A DNA stretch of 64,000 nt from Nocardioides sp. T2.26MG-1 (GCF_950101795.1 NZ_CATNLZ010000023.1:372001-436000), one strand, 5' to 3'; shown: positions 43,531 through 52,552, counted from the stretch's first letter. Notes: generated from the letters alone by a model not told the origin. A program made the numbers and translations.

Positions 43531-43792
43531 GACGGGACGGGGCGGTACGGACGGGGGTCAGGCGGCGATGCCATTGTCGGCTCGTGTACCCGAGGGGATT
43601 CCGCACGAAACATCGCCCGAGCGCGGCGCATCCAGCGGTCCAGACGAGCCCAGGCAACGGGATCGACGCCATGGGTACTGGTGTGACCGAGAGTACTAGC
43701 GCCGTTTGGCCGGGAGCGGGCTCTCCCGGAAGAATGCGGGTACGGGTCAGCGTTGACCGGACAGGAACCGATCTCGCACGGAAGGGCCCGCG
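43531..43792. other. Divergent intergenic region
   Basis: 262 nt between the leftward RsbW-like gene and rightward ndh, containing promoters for both. No clear operator or hairpin beyond a short CGGGAG/CTCCCG element near 43710-43730. Confidence 0.4.
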
Positions 43793-45259
43793 ATGGCAGC
43801 AACCGAAACCCACCGTCACCAGGTCGTGATCGTCGGCTCGGGCTTCGGCGGGCTGTTCGGCGCCAAGGCACTGCGACGTGCGGACGTCGACGTGACGATG
43901 GTCGCGAAGACCTCCCACCACCTCTTCCAGCCGCTGCTCTACCAGGTGGCGACCGGCATCCTCAGCCAGGGCGAGATCGCCCCGCCGACCCGCGAGATCC
44001 TCAGCGGCCAGAAGAACGCCACGGTGCTGCTGGGTGAGGTCACCGACATCGACCTCGAGGCGCGCACGGTCACCTCGCAGGTGCTGGGCCGCCCGACGGT
44101 CACGCCGTACGACTCCCTGATCGTGGCGGCGGGCGCCGGCCAGTCCTACTTCGGCAACGACCACTTCGCGGAGTACGCCCCCGGCATGAAGAGCATCGAC
44201 GACGCCCTCGAGCTGCGCGGGCGGATCTTCGGGGCCTTCGAGATGGCCGAGCTCGGCGCGTCCCGCGGCGACGACATCGACCACCTGTTGACCTTCGTCG
44301 TGGTCGGCGCCGGCCCCACCGGGGTCGAGATGGCCGGCCAGATCGCCGAGCTGGCGCACCGCACGCTGCGCAAGGACTTCCACTACATCAACACCCGCAC
44401 CGCGCGGGTGATCCTCGTCGACGCGGCACCGCAGGTCCTGCCGCCGTTCGGCGCCAAGCTCGGCGCCAAGACCAAGACCGAGCTGGAGCGGCTCGGCGTC
44501 GAGGTGATCCTCGGCGCGATGGTGACCGACGTCGACGAGCGCGGCATCGAGATGAAGTTCAAGGACGGCCGGGTCGAGCAGATCGACACGGTGACCAAGA
44601 TCTGGGCCGCGGGCGTGCAGGCCAATCCGCTCGGCGGCACCCTGTCGGAGCAGACCGGCGCACCCCTCGACCGGGCCGGCCGGATCTCGGTCAACCCCGA
44701 CCTGACGCTGCCCGGCCACCCCGAGGTGTTCGTGGTGGGCGACATGATCGCCCTCGACAACCTCCCCGGCGTCGCGCAGGTCGCGATCCAGGGCGCCAAG
44801 TACGCCGCCAAGGAGATCGACCGGCGGTTGAAGGGCAAGCCCTCGCAGGGGCCGTTCAAGTACTTCGACAAGGGCTCGATGGCGATCATCAGCCGGTTCC
44901 GTGCGGTCGCGATGATCGGCAAGGTCCGGGTCACCGGCGTGATCGCCTGGCTGATGTGGCTGGGCCTGCACCTGATCTACATCACCGGCTTCAAGAGCCG
45001 GGTCACCGCGCTGCTCCACTGGGCGGTCTCGTTCATCGGCCGCGGGCGGTCCGAGCGGACCACCACCGAGCAGCAGATCTTCGCCCGCAGCGCCCTCGGC
45101 CGGCTCAAGCACGGCGCCGCCGACCTCGTCTCCGACCCGGGGGCGTACGACGCGGCCCGCGAGCTGCTGGAGACCACGCGGCGTGCCGAGCTCGAGGCGC
45201 GGGCCCGCGAGGAGGCGCGGCTCACCGACGCCGGCGAGCGCGGCGTGAAGAGCGGCTGA
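43793..45259 (+). CDS. ndh: Type II NADH dehydrogenase
   Basis: A 488-residue single-subunit NADH:quinone oxidoreductase. FAD motif VVIVGSGFGGLFGAKAL, NAD motif FVVVGAGPTGVEMAGQI, second FAD segment VFVVGDMIALDN, and the quinone-site segment VAIQGAKYAAK. Residues 375-430 contain amphipathic/hydrophobic helices (VTGVIAWLMWLGLHLIYITG) for membrane attachment. A charged C-terminal tail is typical in actinobacteria. It feeds electrons to menaquinone without proton pumping. Confidence 0.93.
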   Translation: MAATETHRHQVVIVGSGFGGLFGAKALRRADVDVTMVAKTSHHLFQPLLYQVATGILSQGEIAPPTREILSGQKNATVLLGEVTDIDLEARTVTSQVLGRPTVTPYDSLIVAAGAGQSYFGNDHFAEYAPGMKSIDDALELRGRIFGAFEMAELGASRGDDIDHLLTFVVVGAGPTGVEMAGQIAELAHRTLRKDFHYINTRTARVILVDAAPQVLPPFGAKLGAKTKTELERLGVEVILGAMVTDVDERGIEMKFKDGRVEQIDTVTKIWAAGVQANPLGGTLSEQTGAPLDRAGRISVNPDLTLPGHPEVFVVGDMIALDNLPGVAQVAIQGAKYAAKEIDRRLKGKPSQGPFKYFDKGSMAIISRFRAVAMIGKVRVTGVIAWLMWLGLHLIYITGFKSRVTALLHWAVSFIGRGRSERTTTEQQIFARSALGRLKHGAADLVSDPGAYDAARELLETTRRAELEARAREEARLTDAGERGVKSG

Positions 45260-45261
45260 CC

Positions 45262-45930
45262 CTACTCGAAGTAGCTCGGGGTCGCCGCCGGGTCCTGCTT
45301 CGCGATCGCCTCGCGGGCCCAGCGGGGCAGGATGAACAGGCCCTCGGCCTCGACCGTCACCCCCTCGGCGTCCTGCAGGTGGCCCTTGGCCCAGGTCTTG
45401 ATGCCCTCGCTGCGGTCGATCCAGGCCTCGGCGCGCAGGTCGCCGAGCGGGGTGCCGCGCCGGTAGCGCAGCGTGAGCGTGCCGGTCATCCCGGGCTTGC
45501 CGCCGGCGCCGGCCGCCTCGCCGAGCATCTGGTCGAGGATCAGCGCGGAGACGCCGCCGTGCACCAGCCCCGGCGGCCCTTCGTACGCCGCGCCGAGGTG
45601 GAAGTCCGACCAGGCGCGCCCGGTGTCGTCGTGGTCGATCACCAGCGGCGGCGCGACCGCGTTGCGCAGCCCGACCACGGTGTTGCCCCAGGGGCGGCCG
45701 CGGCCGGTCGCGCCGAACCGCACGCCGTACGGCCCGTCGAGCTGCCGGACCCGCAGCCGGGCGGTGAGCGCCTCGACCTCCGCCTGGACGGCCCGGACCT
45801 CGTCGTCGTCGACCTCGGTGCGGATCGTGGCGTCGACCAGCTCGCGCACCGCCTGGGTGAACGGCCCGTAGAGCGCCTTCTGGCGCTCGAGCTCCTCGGC
45901 GGTGATGTCGTCCTGCACGTATCCGGGCAC
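45262..45930 (-). CDS. PaaI-family hotdog thioesterase
   Basis: A 222-residue acyl-CoA thioesterase-like protein. Residues 90-215 form the hotdog fold with GPPGLVHGGVSALILDQMLG (the PaaI HGG segment) and GTLTLRYRRGTPLGDL. The N-terminal 80 residues are helical. GTG start at 45930, 7 nt after a TAGGAT -10 box, so leaderless. A KstR-type palindrome (45955-45968) overlaps the expected -35, pointing to sterol/lipid-linked control. It is tail-to-tail with ndh, 2 nt apart. Confidence 0.88.
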   Translation of the reverse strand: MPGYVQDDITAEELERQKALYGPFTQAVRELVDATIRTEVDDDEVRAVQAEVEALTARLRVRQLDGPYGVRFGATGRGRPWGNTVVGLRNAVAPPLVIDHDDTGRAWSDFHLGAAYEGPPGLVHGGVSALILDQMLGEAAGAGGKPGMTGTLTLRYRRGTPLGDLRAEAWIDRSEGIKTWAKGHLQDAEGVTVEAEGLFILPRWAREAIAKQDPAATPSYFE

Positions 45931-45954
45931 GCCCCGAATCCTAAGACACTGTCC

Positions 45955-45968
45955 TAGAACACGTTCCA
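45955..45968. promoter_or_regulatory. KstR-like operator
   Basis: TAGAACACGTTCCA matches the TnnAACnnGTTnnA motif of the actinobacterial sterol-catabolism repressor KstR at every fixed position. It lies 25-38 nt before the thioesterase start. Confidence 0.55.
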
Positions 45969-45969
45969 G

Positions 45970-46545
45970 TCACCGGGGCCGGTAGTGCACCTCGGGCCGA
46001 TGGGTGTGGAGCGCCCGCAGGAACTCGGCCGGGTCGACCATCGACGCGTCGAGCACGTACGGCGCCAGGCCGCGCCGGTGGAACAGCACCCGCCAGGAGC
46101 GGTCGCCCGGCAGTCCGAGGACGTCGACCGGCGAGCGGGTGTCGGCGAGGTCGAAGACGTGCCGGCTGCCGTGGCGGACGATCTCGAGGTGGCTCCCGGT
46201 CAGCGCGACCGTGGTGGACGTGGTGCGCCGGGCCCAGGCCCGCCAGCAGCCGAGCGTCAGCGCCACCAGCACGCCCGCCAGCCCGAGCGTGAGCGCACTG
46301 GGGTCGGCGTACGCGACCGCGGCCTGGGCCACGGTCACCACGGCGCACGCGAACAGCAGGAAGGCGACGACCCGTCGTCCGCCCGGGGCGACGCTGAGGT
46401 CGATCGAGGGGGGCGCGGGCGCGGTGACGGGCATGGCGACGGGCGCGGCCAGGGCCGCGCCCGTCGGTCCCCGTGCGTCCGAGCCCTCGCCGCCCTCCGG
46501 AGACGGCGGGGTCACGGCAGGATCCGACTGCCGGGACGTGTTCAT
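45970..46545 (-). CDS. Membrane protein with PH-like domain, hypothetical
   Basis: A 191-residue protein with a disordered Pro-rich start, two helices (RRVVAFLLFACAVVTVAQA; SALTLGLAGVLVALTLGCW) and a C-terminal beta-rich domain (TVALTGSHLEIVRHGSRHVF, RSWRVLFHRRGLAPYVL) that resembles bacterial PH folds. ATG 46545 is assumed; an ATG at 46677 would add a 44-residue helical stretch and is possible. No close function known. Confidence 0.6.
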   Translation of the reverse strand: MNTSRQSDPAVTPPSPEGGEGSDARGPTGAALAAPVAMPVTAPAPPSIDLSVAPGGRRVVAFLLFACAVVTVAQAAVAYADPSALTLGLAGVLVALTLGCWRAWARRTTSTTVALTGSHLEIVRHGSRHVFDLADTRSPVDVLGLPGDRSWRVLFHRRGLAPYVLDASMVDPAEFLRALHTHRPEVHYRPR

Positions 46546-46910
46546 CAGAACTGGGAGGGCGGCCCGGGTGAGATCCTCGATCACTGCCAAGCCGGGCTCA
46601 CGATCGTCGGAGGTGAGCCAGCCGTTGAGCAGGTCGAGGGAGGACGCGGGGGTCTGCTCCCGATTCGCGCTCCCCATACCCGGAGAACGCAGCCGCCAAT
46701 CCTGCGTTATGGAGACGGCTGCCAGTGGTCTGGTCCACCGGAAGTCCGGGGCGTCCGGCCCGGTCCGGAAATAGAGTGAACCGCCGGCGTCTCGGGTCAC
46801 CGACGGTTCAACAGTCCGAGAGGTTAGGGGCTCCCGGATGCCGCGCGCACCGAATCGGCCAAGGTGGTCCCACTGGAGTAGACCGGTTGCGGTGACCGGT
46901 CTGCGGGTCG
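46546..46910. other. Stretch without a supported gene
   Basis: 365 nt between the PH-like gene and tRNA-Lys. The leftward frame stays open and may hold the true N-terminus of that gene up to 46677; the remainder shows no gene or hairpin, and presumably carries its promoter. Confidence 0.4.
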
Positions 46911-46983
46911 GTGGGCCCCGTGGGGCTCGAACCCACAACCTATGGATTAAAAGTCCACAGCTCTGCCAGTTGAGCTAGAGGCC
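46911..46983 (-). tRNA. tRNA-Lys (UUU)
   Basis: Complement folds with acceptor GGGCCTC/GGGGCCC, anticodon stem GTGGA/TCCAT and loop CTTTTAA (TTT), T-loop TTCGAGC. A73 at 46911; CCA not encoded. Confidence 0.95.
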
Positions 46984-47079
46984 CGGGGAACAGGGGTACC
47001 CGGCGGGGAGTCCTCTGGCTGACCAGCAGGTGGTTCCGCCGCCCTGACCGAGGAGACAGTACCCGGTCGGCGGGCTGGT

Positions 47080-47568
47080 TCAGTCGTCCGGGCCCGGCGA
47101 CCAGCCCACGGGCACGCGGGCGGTCTCGAGCACCTCGGTCAGGCTCGCCGCCGCCTCCGGCGGGAGCGCCGTCGCCGCGTGGGCATAGATGATCGGCTCC
47201 TCCTTGGAGTTGTGCCGATCCAGCTGGGCGAGCAGGGTCCGGCCCAGGACCTGGAGGCGGTCGCCTGGTCCGTCGCCGTCCAGCGCGGCGTCGATCTCGT
47301 CCATCGTGCGCCACAGGTCGCGGTGCTCGGTGAGCATCACGAACAGCGGCATCCGCAGCGCCGGGTCCTGGAGCATCGGGAACAGGCACTCCTCCTCGAC
47401 GAAGATGTGCCGGCGCAGCGCCGCCAGCGCCGTCCGCAGCTGCGGCGCCCCGGCGATCCCGTGGGCGACGAAGTACTCGAGCCCGGCGTCGACCTCCTGG
47501 TGCTCACGCTCGAGCACCGCCATCGGCGTCGTCGCGTCCAGCTCGGTGTCCCTCGTTGCCTCGTTCAC
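47080..47568 (-). CDS. Hemerythrin-like di-iron protein
   Basis: A 162-residue four-helix protein with the His/Glu ligand set of hemerythrins: EREHQEVDAGLEYFVAHG, RRHIFVEEECLFP (HxxxE), TEHRDLW and DRHNSKEEPIIYAHA. Such proteins bind O2 or NO, or help repair Fe-S clusters. GTG 47568 with GAGAGGA upstream is chosen; the longer frame would translate the operator. It is divergent from a ferredoxin/regulator operon across a 39-bp palindrome. Confidence 0.88.
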   Translation of the reverse strand: MNEATRDTELDATTPMAVLEREHQEVDAGLEYFVAHGIAGAPQLRTALAALRRHIFVEEECLFPMLQDPALRMPLFVMLTEHRDLWRTMDEIDAALDGDGPGDRLQVLGRTLLAQLDRHNSKEEPIIYAHAATALPPEAAASLTEVLETARVPVGWSPGPDD

Positions 47569-47585
47569 GGTCGTCCTCTCGTCGG

Positions 47586-47624
47586 TGGCTAGTTTATACA
47601 AGCACGGATTGTGTAAACTAGCCA
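47586..47624. promoter_or_regulatory. 39-bp divergent operator palindrome
   Basis: TGGCTAGTTTA at the left is matched exactly by TAAACTAGCCA at the right, and ACAA...TTGT inside also pairs. Each arm contains a TAAACT -10 box, one per direction, so protein bound here would block both promoters. The Fe-S regulator at 47968 is the obvious candidate. Confidence 0.75.
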
Positions 47625-47626
47625 TC

Positions 47627-47971
47627 GTGACCTACGTGATCGGACAGCCCTGTGTGGACGTGATGGACCGCGCCTGCGTCGACGAGTGCCCGGTGGACTG
47701 CATCTACGAGGGAGCCCGGAGCCTCTACATCCATCCCGACGAGTGCGTGGACTGCGGCGCGTGCGAGCCGGTGTGCCCGGTCGAGGCGATCTACTACGAG
47801 GACGACCTGCCGCCCGAGCTCACGCCGTACCTCGCCGACAACTCGGCGTTCTTCTCCGAGCCGCTGCCGGGCCGCGACCGGCCCCTCGGATCGCCCGGGG
47901 GAGCGGCGAAGCTGGGGGCGCTCGGGGTCGACACGCCCCTGGTCGCCGGGCTCCCGCCCCAGAGCTCATGA
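47627..47971 (+). CDS. 7Fe-type ferredoxin
   Basis: A 114-residue ferredoxin. Seen: VIGQPCVDVMDRACVDECPV for the first cluster and ECVDCGACEPVCPVEAIYYE for the [4Fe-4S] cluster, as in mycobacterial FdxA. The C-terminal 45 residues are an extended tail. GTG start is 7 nt after a TAAACT box inside the palindrome, so leaderless. It is coupled to the regulator by an ATGA overlap. It likely supplies electrons in a stress or low-oxygen context. Confidence 0.9.
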   Translation: MTYVIGQPCVDVMDRACVDECPVDCIYEGARSLYIHPDECVDCGACEPVCPVEAIYYEDDLPPELTPYLADNSAFFSEPLPGRDRPLGSPGGAAKLGALGVDTPLVAGLPPQSS

Positions 47972-48612
47972 GCCGGGCGCCGGAGAGGGGCGGCCGCGAG
48001 CGGGTGCTCGCGGTGCTCCGCGGCGCGCGGCAGCCGATGAGCATCGTCGAGATCGCCCGGCGGCTGGACGTCCACGCCAACACGGTGCGGTTCCACCTGG
48101 ACACGCTCACCGAGCAGGGACGAGTCGAACGGGTCGAGGCGACGAACACCGGCCCCGGACGACCGCCGCTGCTGTTCCGGATCACCCCCGGCATGGACCC
48201 GGCGGGGCCGCGCAACTACGAGATGCTCGCCGGGATCCTGGTCGAGGGGCTGGCGCGCGAGCCGGACGCCGACGCGCGCGCCGAGCGCTTCGGGGACACC
48301 TGGGGCCGGGGCCTGGTGGCCTCGCCGCCCGCGTCGCAGACCCCCGGTGAGGCCACAGACACTCTGGTCGCCATGCTCGACGATCTCGGCTTCGCCGCCG
48401 AGCGGCGCGGCGGCGGGACCCGGCTGGAGATCGGTCTGCGCCACTGCCCGTTCCTCGAGCTCTCGAGCCACCGCACCGACGTCGTGTGCCCCCTCCACCT
48501 CGGTCTGATGCGGGGCGTGATGGGGCAGCTCGCCAGCGGGGTCTCCGTCGAGTCCCTCGAGCCCTACGTCGAGCCCGACCTGTGTCTGACGCGCCTCGTC
48601 CTCAACCCCTAG
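47968..48612 (+). CDS. SufR-like Fe-S winged-helix regulator
   Basis: A 214-residue regulator. The N-terminal HTH is MSIVEIARRLDVHANTVRFH with wing GRVERVEATNTGPGRPPLL. The C-terminal domain has Cys160 (RHCPFLEL), Cys174 (VVCPLHLG) and Cys206, the spacing seen in SufR-type regulators that hold a [4Fe-4S] cluster. A redox or NO signal destroying the cluster would relieve control of the divergent hemerythrin and its own operon. Coupled to the ferredoxin. Confidence 0.82.
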   Translation: MSRAPERGGRERVLAVLRGARQPMSIVEIARRLDVHANTVRFHLDTLTEQGRVERVEATNTGPGRPPLLFRITPGMDPAGPRNYEMLAGILVEGLAREPDADARAERFGDTWGRGLVASPPASQTPGEATDTLVAMLDDLGFAAERRGGGTRLEIGLRHCPFLELSSHRTDVVCPLHLGLMRGVMGQLASGVSVESLEPYVEPDLCLTRLVLNP

Positions 48613-48620
48613 GAGGAAGC

Positions 48621-48749
48621 ATGACGACAGGAACCGATCCGACCGCCGCCCTGATCCTGTTCCTCGCGGCGTTGGTCATGGTGGTCGTGGTCATCGGTGG
48701 GGGCGTGTGGCTGGCCGTGCGCGCCGGCAACACGAACAAGCCCCACTAG
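48621..48749 (+). CDS. 42-residue single-helix membrane protein
   Basis: TAGGAGGAAGC immediately before the ATG is a strong ribosome site, 8 nt after the regulator stop, so this tiny gene is real and in the operon. One helix (ALILFLAALVMVVVVIGGGV) with a short polar tail ending in NKPH. No family recognised; it may anchor or modulate a redox partner. Confidence 0.7.
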   Translation: MTTGTDPTAALILFLAALVMVVVVIGGGVWLAVRAGNTNKPH

Positions 48750-48820
48750 CCCCGGCCAGGACGAAGGGCCCTACTCGGTGCCCCGCCGCTGTGGTCCGAT
48801 CGACTCGGCGGGGAGGCGAC

Positions 48821-49636
48821 ATGACGGCCATGTTCCGGTACCGGGCGCCGCGGCGGCGCGACGAGCTGCTCGAGCTGCTCGCGGAGTACGGCGAGCGAGC
48901 GCGCGTCCTGGCCGGCGGGACCGACCTGCTCGGCGACGTCCGCAGCGGCCTGGCCCGCCCCGCCGCGGTGGTCGACGTGAAGCTGGTCCCCGGGTTCGGC
49001 GAGCTCGCATGGAGCGCCGCCGAGGGGCTGGTGATCCGGCCGGGTGTCACCATCGACGACGTGCTCCGCGACGAGCGGGCCCGCTCGTCGTACCCGCTGC
49101 TCGCGGCGTGCGCGCAGGACCTGGCGTCGCACCAGATCCGCAACCGCGCCACCGTGGTCGGCAACGTCGTCAACGCCTCGCCGTGCGCGGACATGGCGCC
49201 CGCCCTCCTGTGCCTCGGCGCCCGGGCGGTGATCAGCTCCCAGGACAGCCGGCGAGAGGTGCCGTTCACCGAGTTCTTCACCGGGGCCAAGCGCACCGTG
49301 CTGCGCGCCGGCGAGCTGCTCGAGGAGATCGTCGTCCCGGCGCAGAGCGCCGGCGCGCGCGGCTCCTACCGCAAGCTGAAGCGCATCAAGGGCCACGACC
49401 TCGGCATCGTCGGGGTCGCCGCGATGGCCAAGGACGGCGAGCTCCGGCTGGGCATCAGCTCGTGTGCCCCGACGCCACTGCTCGTCGACGGGCTGACCAC
49501 GCGCGACCCGGTCGACGAGGTGGTGGCGGTGGCCCGGGCGGCGATCAGCCCGATCAGCGACGTGCGCTGCACGAAGGAGTACCGGACCCACATGGTCGGC
49601 GTCTACGTGCGCAGGGCCATGGAGGAGGTGGCCTGA
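48821..49636 (+). CDS. Molybdenum hydroxylase FAD subunit (predicted uracil dehydrogenase)
   Basis: A 271-residue CoxM/XdhB-type FAD-binding protein. RVLAGGTDLLGDVRSG and IRNRATVVGNVVNASPCADM are the two FAD loops; the C-terminal CO-dehydrogenase flavoprotein domain covers about 165-265. ATG 48821 has GGGAGG upstream. It is first of a five-gene operon (FAD, Fe-S, Mo, permease, barbiturase). The barbiturase suggests the enzyme oxidises uracil/thymine to barbiturates; xanthine is the alternative. Confidence 0.85.
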   Translation: MTAMFRYRAPRRRDELLELLAEYGERARVLAGGTDLLGDVRSGLARPAAVVDVKLVPGFGELAWSAAEGLVIRPGVTIDDVLRDERARSSYPLLAACAQDLASHQIRNRATVVGNVVNASPCADMAPALLCLGARAVISSQDSRREVPFTEFFTGAKRTVLRAGELLEEIVVPAQSAGARGSYRKLKRIKGHDLGIVGVAAMAKDGELRLGISSCAPTPLLVDGLTTRDPVDEVVAVARAAISPISDVRCTKEYRTHMVGVYVRRAMEEVA

Positions 49637-50127
49637 TGCAGATCTCGGTGACCGTCAACGGCCAGGTCTGCCAGAGGGACGTCGAGGACCACTGGACGCT
49701 CCTGCGCCTCCTGCGCGACGGGCTGGGCCTGACCGGCTCGAAGGAGGGCTGCGGGGCCGGCGAGTGCGGGGCGTGCACCGTCGAGCTGAACGGGCGGACC
49801 GTCAACTCGTGCCTGGTGCTGGCGGTCGAGGCCGACGGCGGCAGCGTGCGGACCGTCGAAGGTGAGGCCGAGCAGGGTCGGCTCTCGCGGATCCAGGAGG
49901 CGTTCGCTCGCCATCACGCGGTCCAGTGCGGGTTCTGCACCGGCGGCATGGTGATGTCGGTCCGCGACCTGCTCCAGCGCAACCCCCAGCCCACGGTTCG
50001 CGAGATCCAGGAGGGCATTGAGGGCAACTTCTGCCGCTGCACCGGCTACGCGCAGATCATCGAGGCGGTCCTCGACGTCTCCGGCCAGCTCGACGACTCC
50101 TCGGTGGGGGACCTGCGGCATGTCTGA
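49636..50127 (+). CDS. Molybdenum hydroxylase [2Fe-2S] subunit
   Basis: A 163-residue two-cluster protein with Cys39, Cys44, Cys47 and Cys59 (GCGAGECGACTVELNG) and the second set Cys98, Cys101, Cys133 and Cys135 (CGFCTGGMVMS; NFCRCTGYAQI). Start overlaps the FAD subunit stop (TGATG). It passes electrons from the molybdenum site to FAD. Confidence 0.93.
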   Translation: MQISVTVNGQVCQRDVEDHWTLLRLLRDGLGLTGSKEGCGAGECGACTVELNGRTVNSCLVLAVEADGGSVRTVEGEAEQGRLSRIQEAFARHHAVQCGFCTGGMVMSVRDLLQRNPQPTVREIQEGIEGNFCRCTGYAQIIEAVLDVSGQLDDSSVGDLRHV

Positions 50128-52552
50128 GCTGACGGTGGTCGGTGCCGACGTACCCCGCGTGGAGGCGGTGGAGAAGCTCACCGGGGACGCCCTCTACACC
50201 GGCGACCTGCTGCTGCCGGGCCTGCTGCACGCGAAGGTGAAGGCGAGCCCGCACGCCCGCGCCCGGATCCTCCGCATCGACACCAGCAGGGCCGAGGCGC
50301 TCCCAGGGGTGCACGCCGTCCTCACCGGGCACGAGCTCGACCACAAGCTCGGCCTGTACGTCGTCGACAAGGACATCCTCGCCAAGGACGTGGTCCGGCA
50401 CTTCGGCGAGGCGGTGGCGGCTGTCGCGGCCGAGTCGGTGGAGACCGCGAGCGCGGCGGTCGAGTTGATCGAGGTCGAGTACGAGGTGCTGAGCCCGGTG
50501 CTCGACCCGATGGAGGCGATCGGCGACGACGCGCCCCTGGTGCATCCCGACCTCGGGAGCTATGCGTACGTCGAGGCCGCCTTCAGCCCGCAGCCCGGCA
50601 CCAACGTCGCGCACGTGCAGCGGGTGCGCAAGGGCGACCTCGACCGGGGCTTCGCCGAGGCGGAGTGGGTCGTCGAGCGCGAGTACACCAACCCCTCGGT
50701 GCAGCACGTCCCGCTGGAGACCCACGTGGCGGTGGTCCAGTGGAAGGCCGGTGACCAGGTCACGATCTGGACCAGCGCCCAGTCCCCGTTCACCGTGCGC
50801 AACCTCTTCTGCACCGCGATGCGGCTGCCGCTCAACCAGGTGCGGGTGGTCGTCCCGCACGTCGGCGGCGGGTTCGGCGGCAAGGCCGGCATCCACCTGG
50901 AGCCGCTGGTGGCCTGCCTGTCCCGCAAGGCGGGCGGCCGCCCGGTGCGCCTGCAGGCGACCCGCGAGGAGGAGTTCAGCCTGCTCCCGTGCCGCAGCGC
51001 GCTGACCTACCGGATCAAGACCGGGGTGCGCGCCGACGGCACCATCACCGCCCAGCAGATGACGATGTACTGGGACGCGGGCGCCTACGCCGACTACGCC
51101 GTGAACGTGACCCGGGCGTCGGCGTACTCCGCGAGCGGCCCCTACGAGATCCCCAACGCCTGGGTGGACGCCTACACGATCTACACCAACAAGCCGTACG
51201 GCACGGCCTACCGCGGCTTCGGGCACGTGGAGTTCTTCTGGGGGCTCGAGCGGCACATGGAGCTGGTCGCGCACGCGATCGGGATGGACCCCCTGGAGTT
51301 CCGGCGCCGGAACCTGCTGAAGCCGGGCTCGCGGACGATGACCGGCGAGCTGATCACCGAGCACACCGGAGACCCCCGGGCCTGCCTGGACGCCGTCGCC
51401 GCGGCGATCGGGTACGGCGGGCTCACCGACGAGGAGAGGGAGCACGAGCGGCGCACCGGCCGCCGGGTCGGCAAGGGCGTCGCCACGCTGCACAAGGCGC
51501 CCGCGATGCCGTCCTTCACGGCCACGGCCGCGGTCGTGAAGATGAGCTCCGACGCCACGGTCGTGGTGAACGTCGCGCTCATGGAGATCGGGCAGGGCTG
51601 CAACACCGCCCTCGCCCAGATCGTCGCGGAGCGCCTGAGGTTCCCGATCGACCGCGTCAAGGTCGCGATCGAGCGTGACACCGACAAGGACCCCTACGAC
51701 TGGCAGACCGTGGCCTCCAAGGGCCTGATCCTCTCGGGCAACGCCTGCCTGCTGGCCTGTGACGACCTGCTGCGCCAGGCGTACGACGTGGCCGCCCAGG
51801 TGCTGCGGGCCAACGTGGCCGACCTCGACCACGACGCCGACCGGGTCTTCGTCGCGCACCGGCCCCAGGAGTCGGTCACCTTCGCCGAGCTGTCGATCGG
51901 CTACGCGTTCCCCAACGGCAACGGCATCGGCGGCCCGCTGATCGGGGTGGGGCGCTACATCGCCCAGGGATTGACCAACCTCGACAAGGAGACCGGTCAG
52001 GGCCTCCCCGCCCTGGACTGGACCTACGGCGCCCACGGCGTCGTCGTGGACGTGGATCCCGACACCGGCGAGTTCGACGTGCTCGCGATCTCCTCGGCGT
52101 ACGACGTGGGGCGGGTCGTCAACCCGGGCCTGGTGCGCGGGCAGGCCATCGGCGGCATGGTGCAGGGCCTCGGGACGGCGCTGTGCGAGGGCTACATCTA
52201 CGACCAGCAGGGCCGGCTGCTCAACCCCTCGTTCACCGACAACAAGATCCCGACCGCCCGTGACCTCCCCGCCCGCCTCGACATCGCGGTCGTGGAGACC
52301 GCCCAGCTCGACGGCCCGTACGGCGCCCGCGGGGTCGGTGAGCACCCGATGATCTCGGTGGCGCCGGCCATCGGCAACGCGATCCAGCAGGCCACGGGCG
52401 CCGAGCTCCTGCACATGCCGATGCGCTTCGAGGACGTGTGGCGTGCCTTGCGCAGCCACGAGCCGATCGACAACTGGATCACCGAGACACCGGCCGGGTC
52501 CTGCCGGTCCGACCTGCCCGGCGGCGCCGGGCAGCCCTCTCCCAGAAAGTGA
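50120..52552 (+). CDS. Molybdenum hydroxylase catalytic subunit (predicted uracil dehydrogenase)
   Basis: An 810-residue XDH/CoxL-family subunit. N-terminal domain GDALYTGDLLLPGLLHAKV, Moco-binding HVGGGFGGKAGIH, substrate channel region YGTAYRGFGHVEFFWGLER, and the catalytic Glu in GARGVGEHPMISVAPA. There is no CoxL copper-selenium Cys loop, so it is not CO dehydrogenase. It overlaps the Fe-S subunit by 8 nt and precedes a pyrimidine/purine permease and a barbiturase, which argues for uracil/thymine as substrate. Confidence 0.85.
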   Translation: MSELTVVGADVPRVEAVEKLTGDALYTGDLLLPGLLHAKVKASPHARARILRIDTSRAEALPGVHAVLTGHELDHKLGLYVVDKDILAKDVVRHFGEAVAAVAAESVETASAAVELIEVEYEVLSPVLDPMEAIGDDAPLVHPDLGSYAYVEAAFSPQPGTNVAHVQRVRKGDLDRGFAEAEWVVEREYTNPSVQHVPLETHVAVVQWKAGDQVTIWTSAQSPFTVRNLFCTAMRLPLNQVRVVVPHVGGGFGGKAGIHLEPLVACLSRKAGGRPVRLQATREEEFSLLPCRSALTYRIKTGVRADGTITAQQMTMYWDAGAYADYAVNVTRASAYSASGPYEIPNAWVDAYTIYTNKPYGTAYRGFGHVEFFWGLERHMELVAHAIGMDPLEFRRRNLLKPGSRTMTGELITEHTGDPRACLDAVAAAIGYGGLTDEEREHERRTGRRVGKGVATLHKAPAMPSFTATAAVVKMSSDATVVVNVALMEIGQGCNTALAQIVAERLRFPIDRVKVAIERDTDKDPYDWQTVASKGLILSGNACLLACDDLLRQAYDVAAQVLRANVADLDHDADRVFVAHRPQESVTFAELSIGYAFPNGNGIGGPLIGVGRYIAQGLTNLDKETGQGLPALDWTYGAHGVVVDVDPDTGEFDVLAISSAYDVGRVVNPGLVRGQAIGGMVQGLGTALCEGYIYDQQGRLLNPSFTDNKIPTARDLPARLDIAVVETAQLDGPYGARGVGEHPMISVAPAIGNAIQQATGAELLHMPMRFEDVWRALRSHEPIDNWITETPAGSCRSDLPGGAGQPSPRK

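Noticed and set aside
50120..52552. Aerobic CO dehydrogenase (coxL)
   Set aside because: The characteristic Cys active-site loop is not seen and the neighbours are nucleobase genes.
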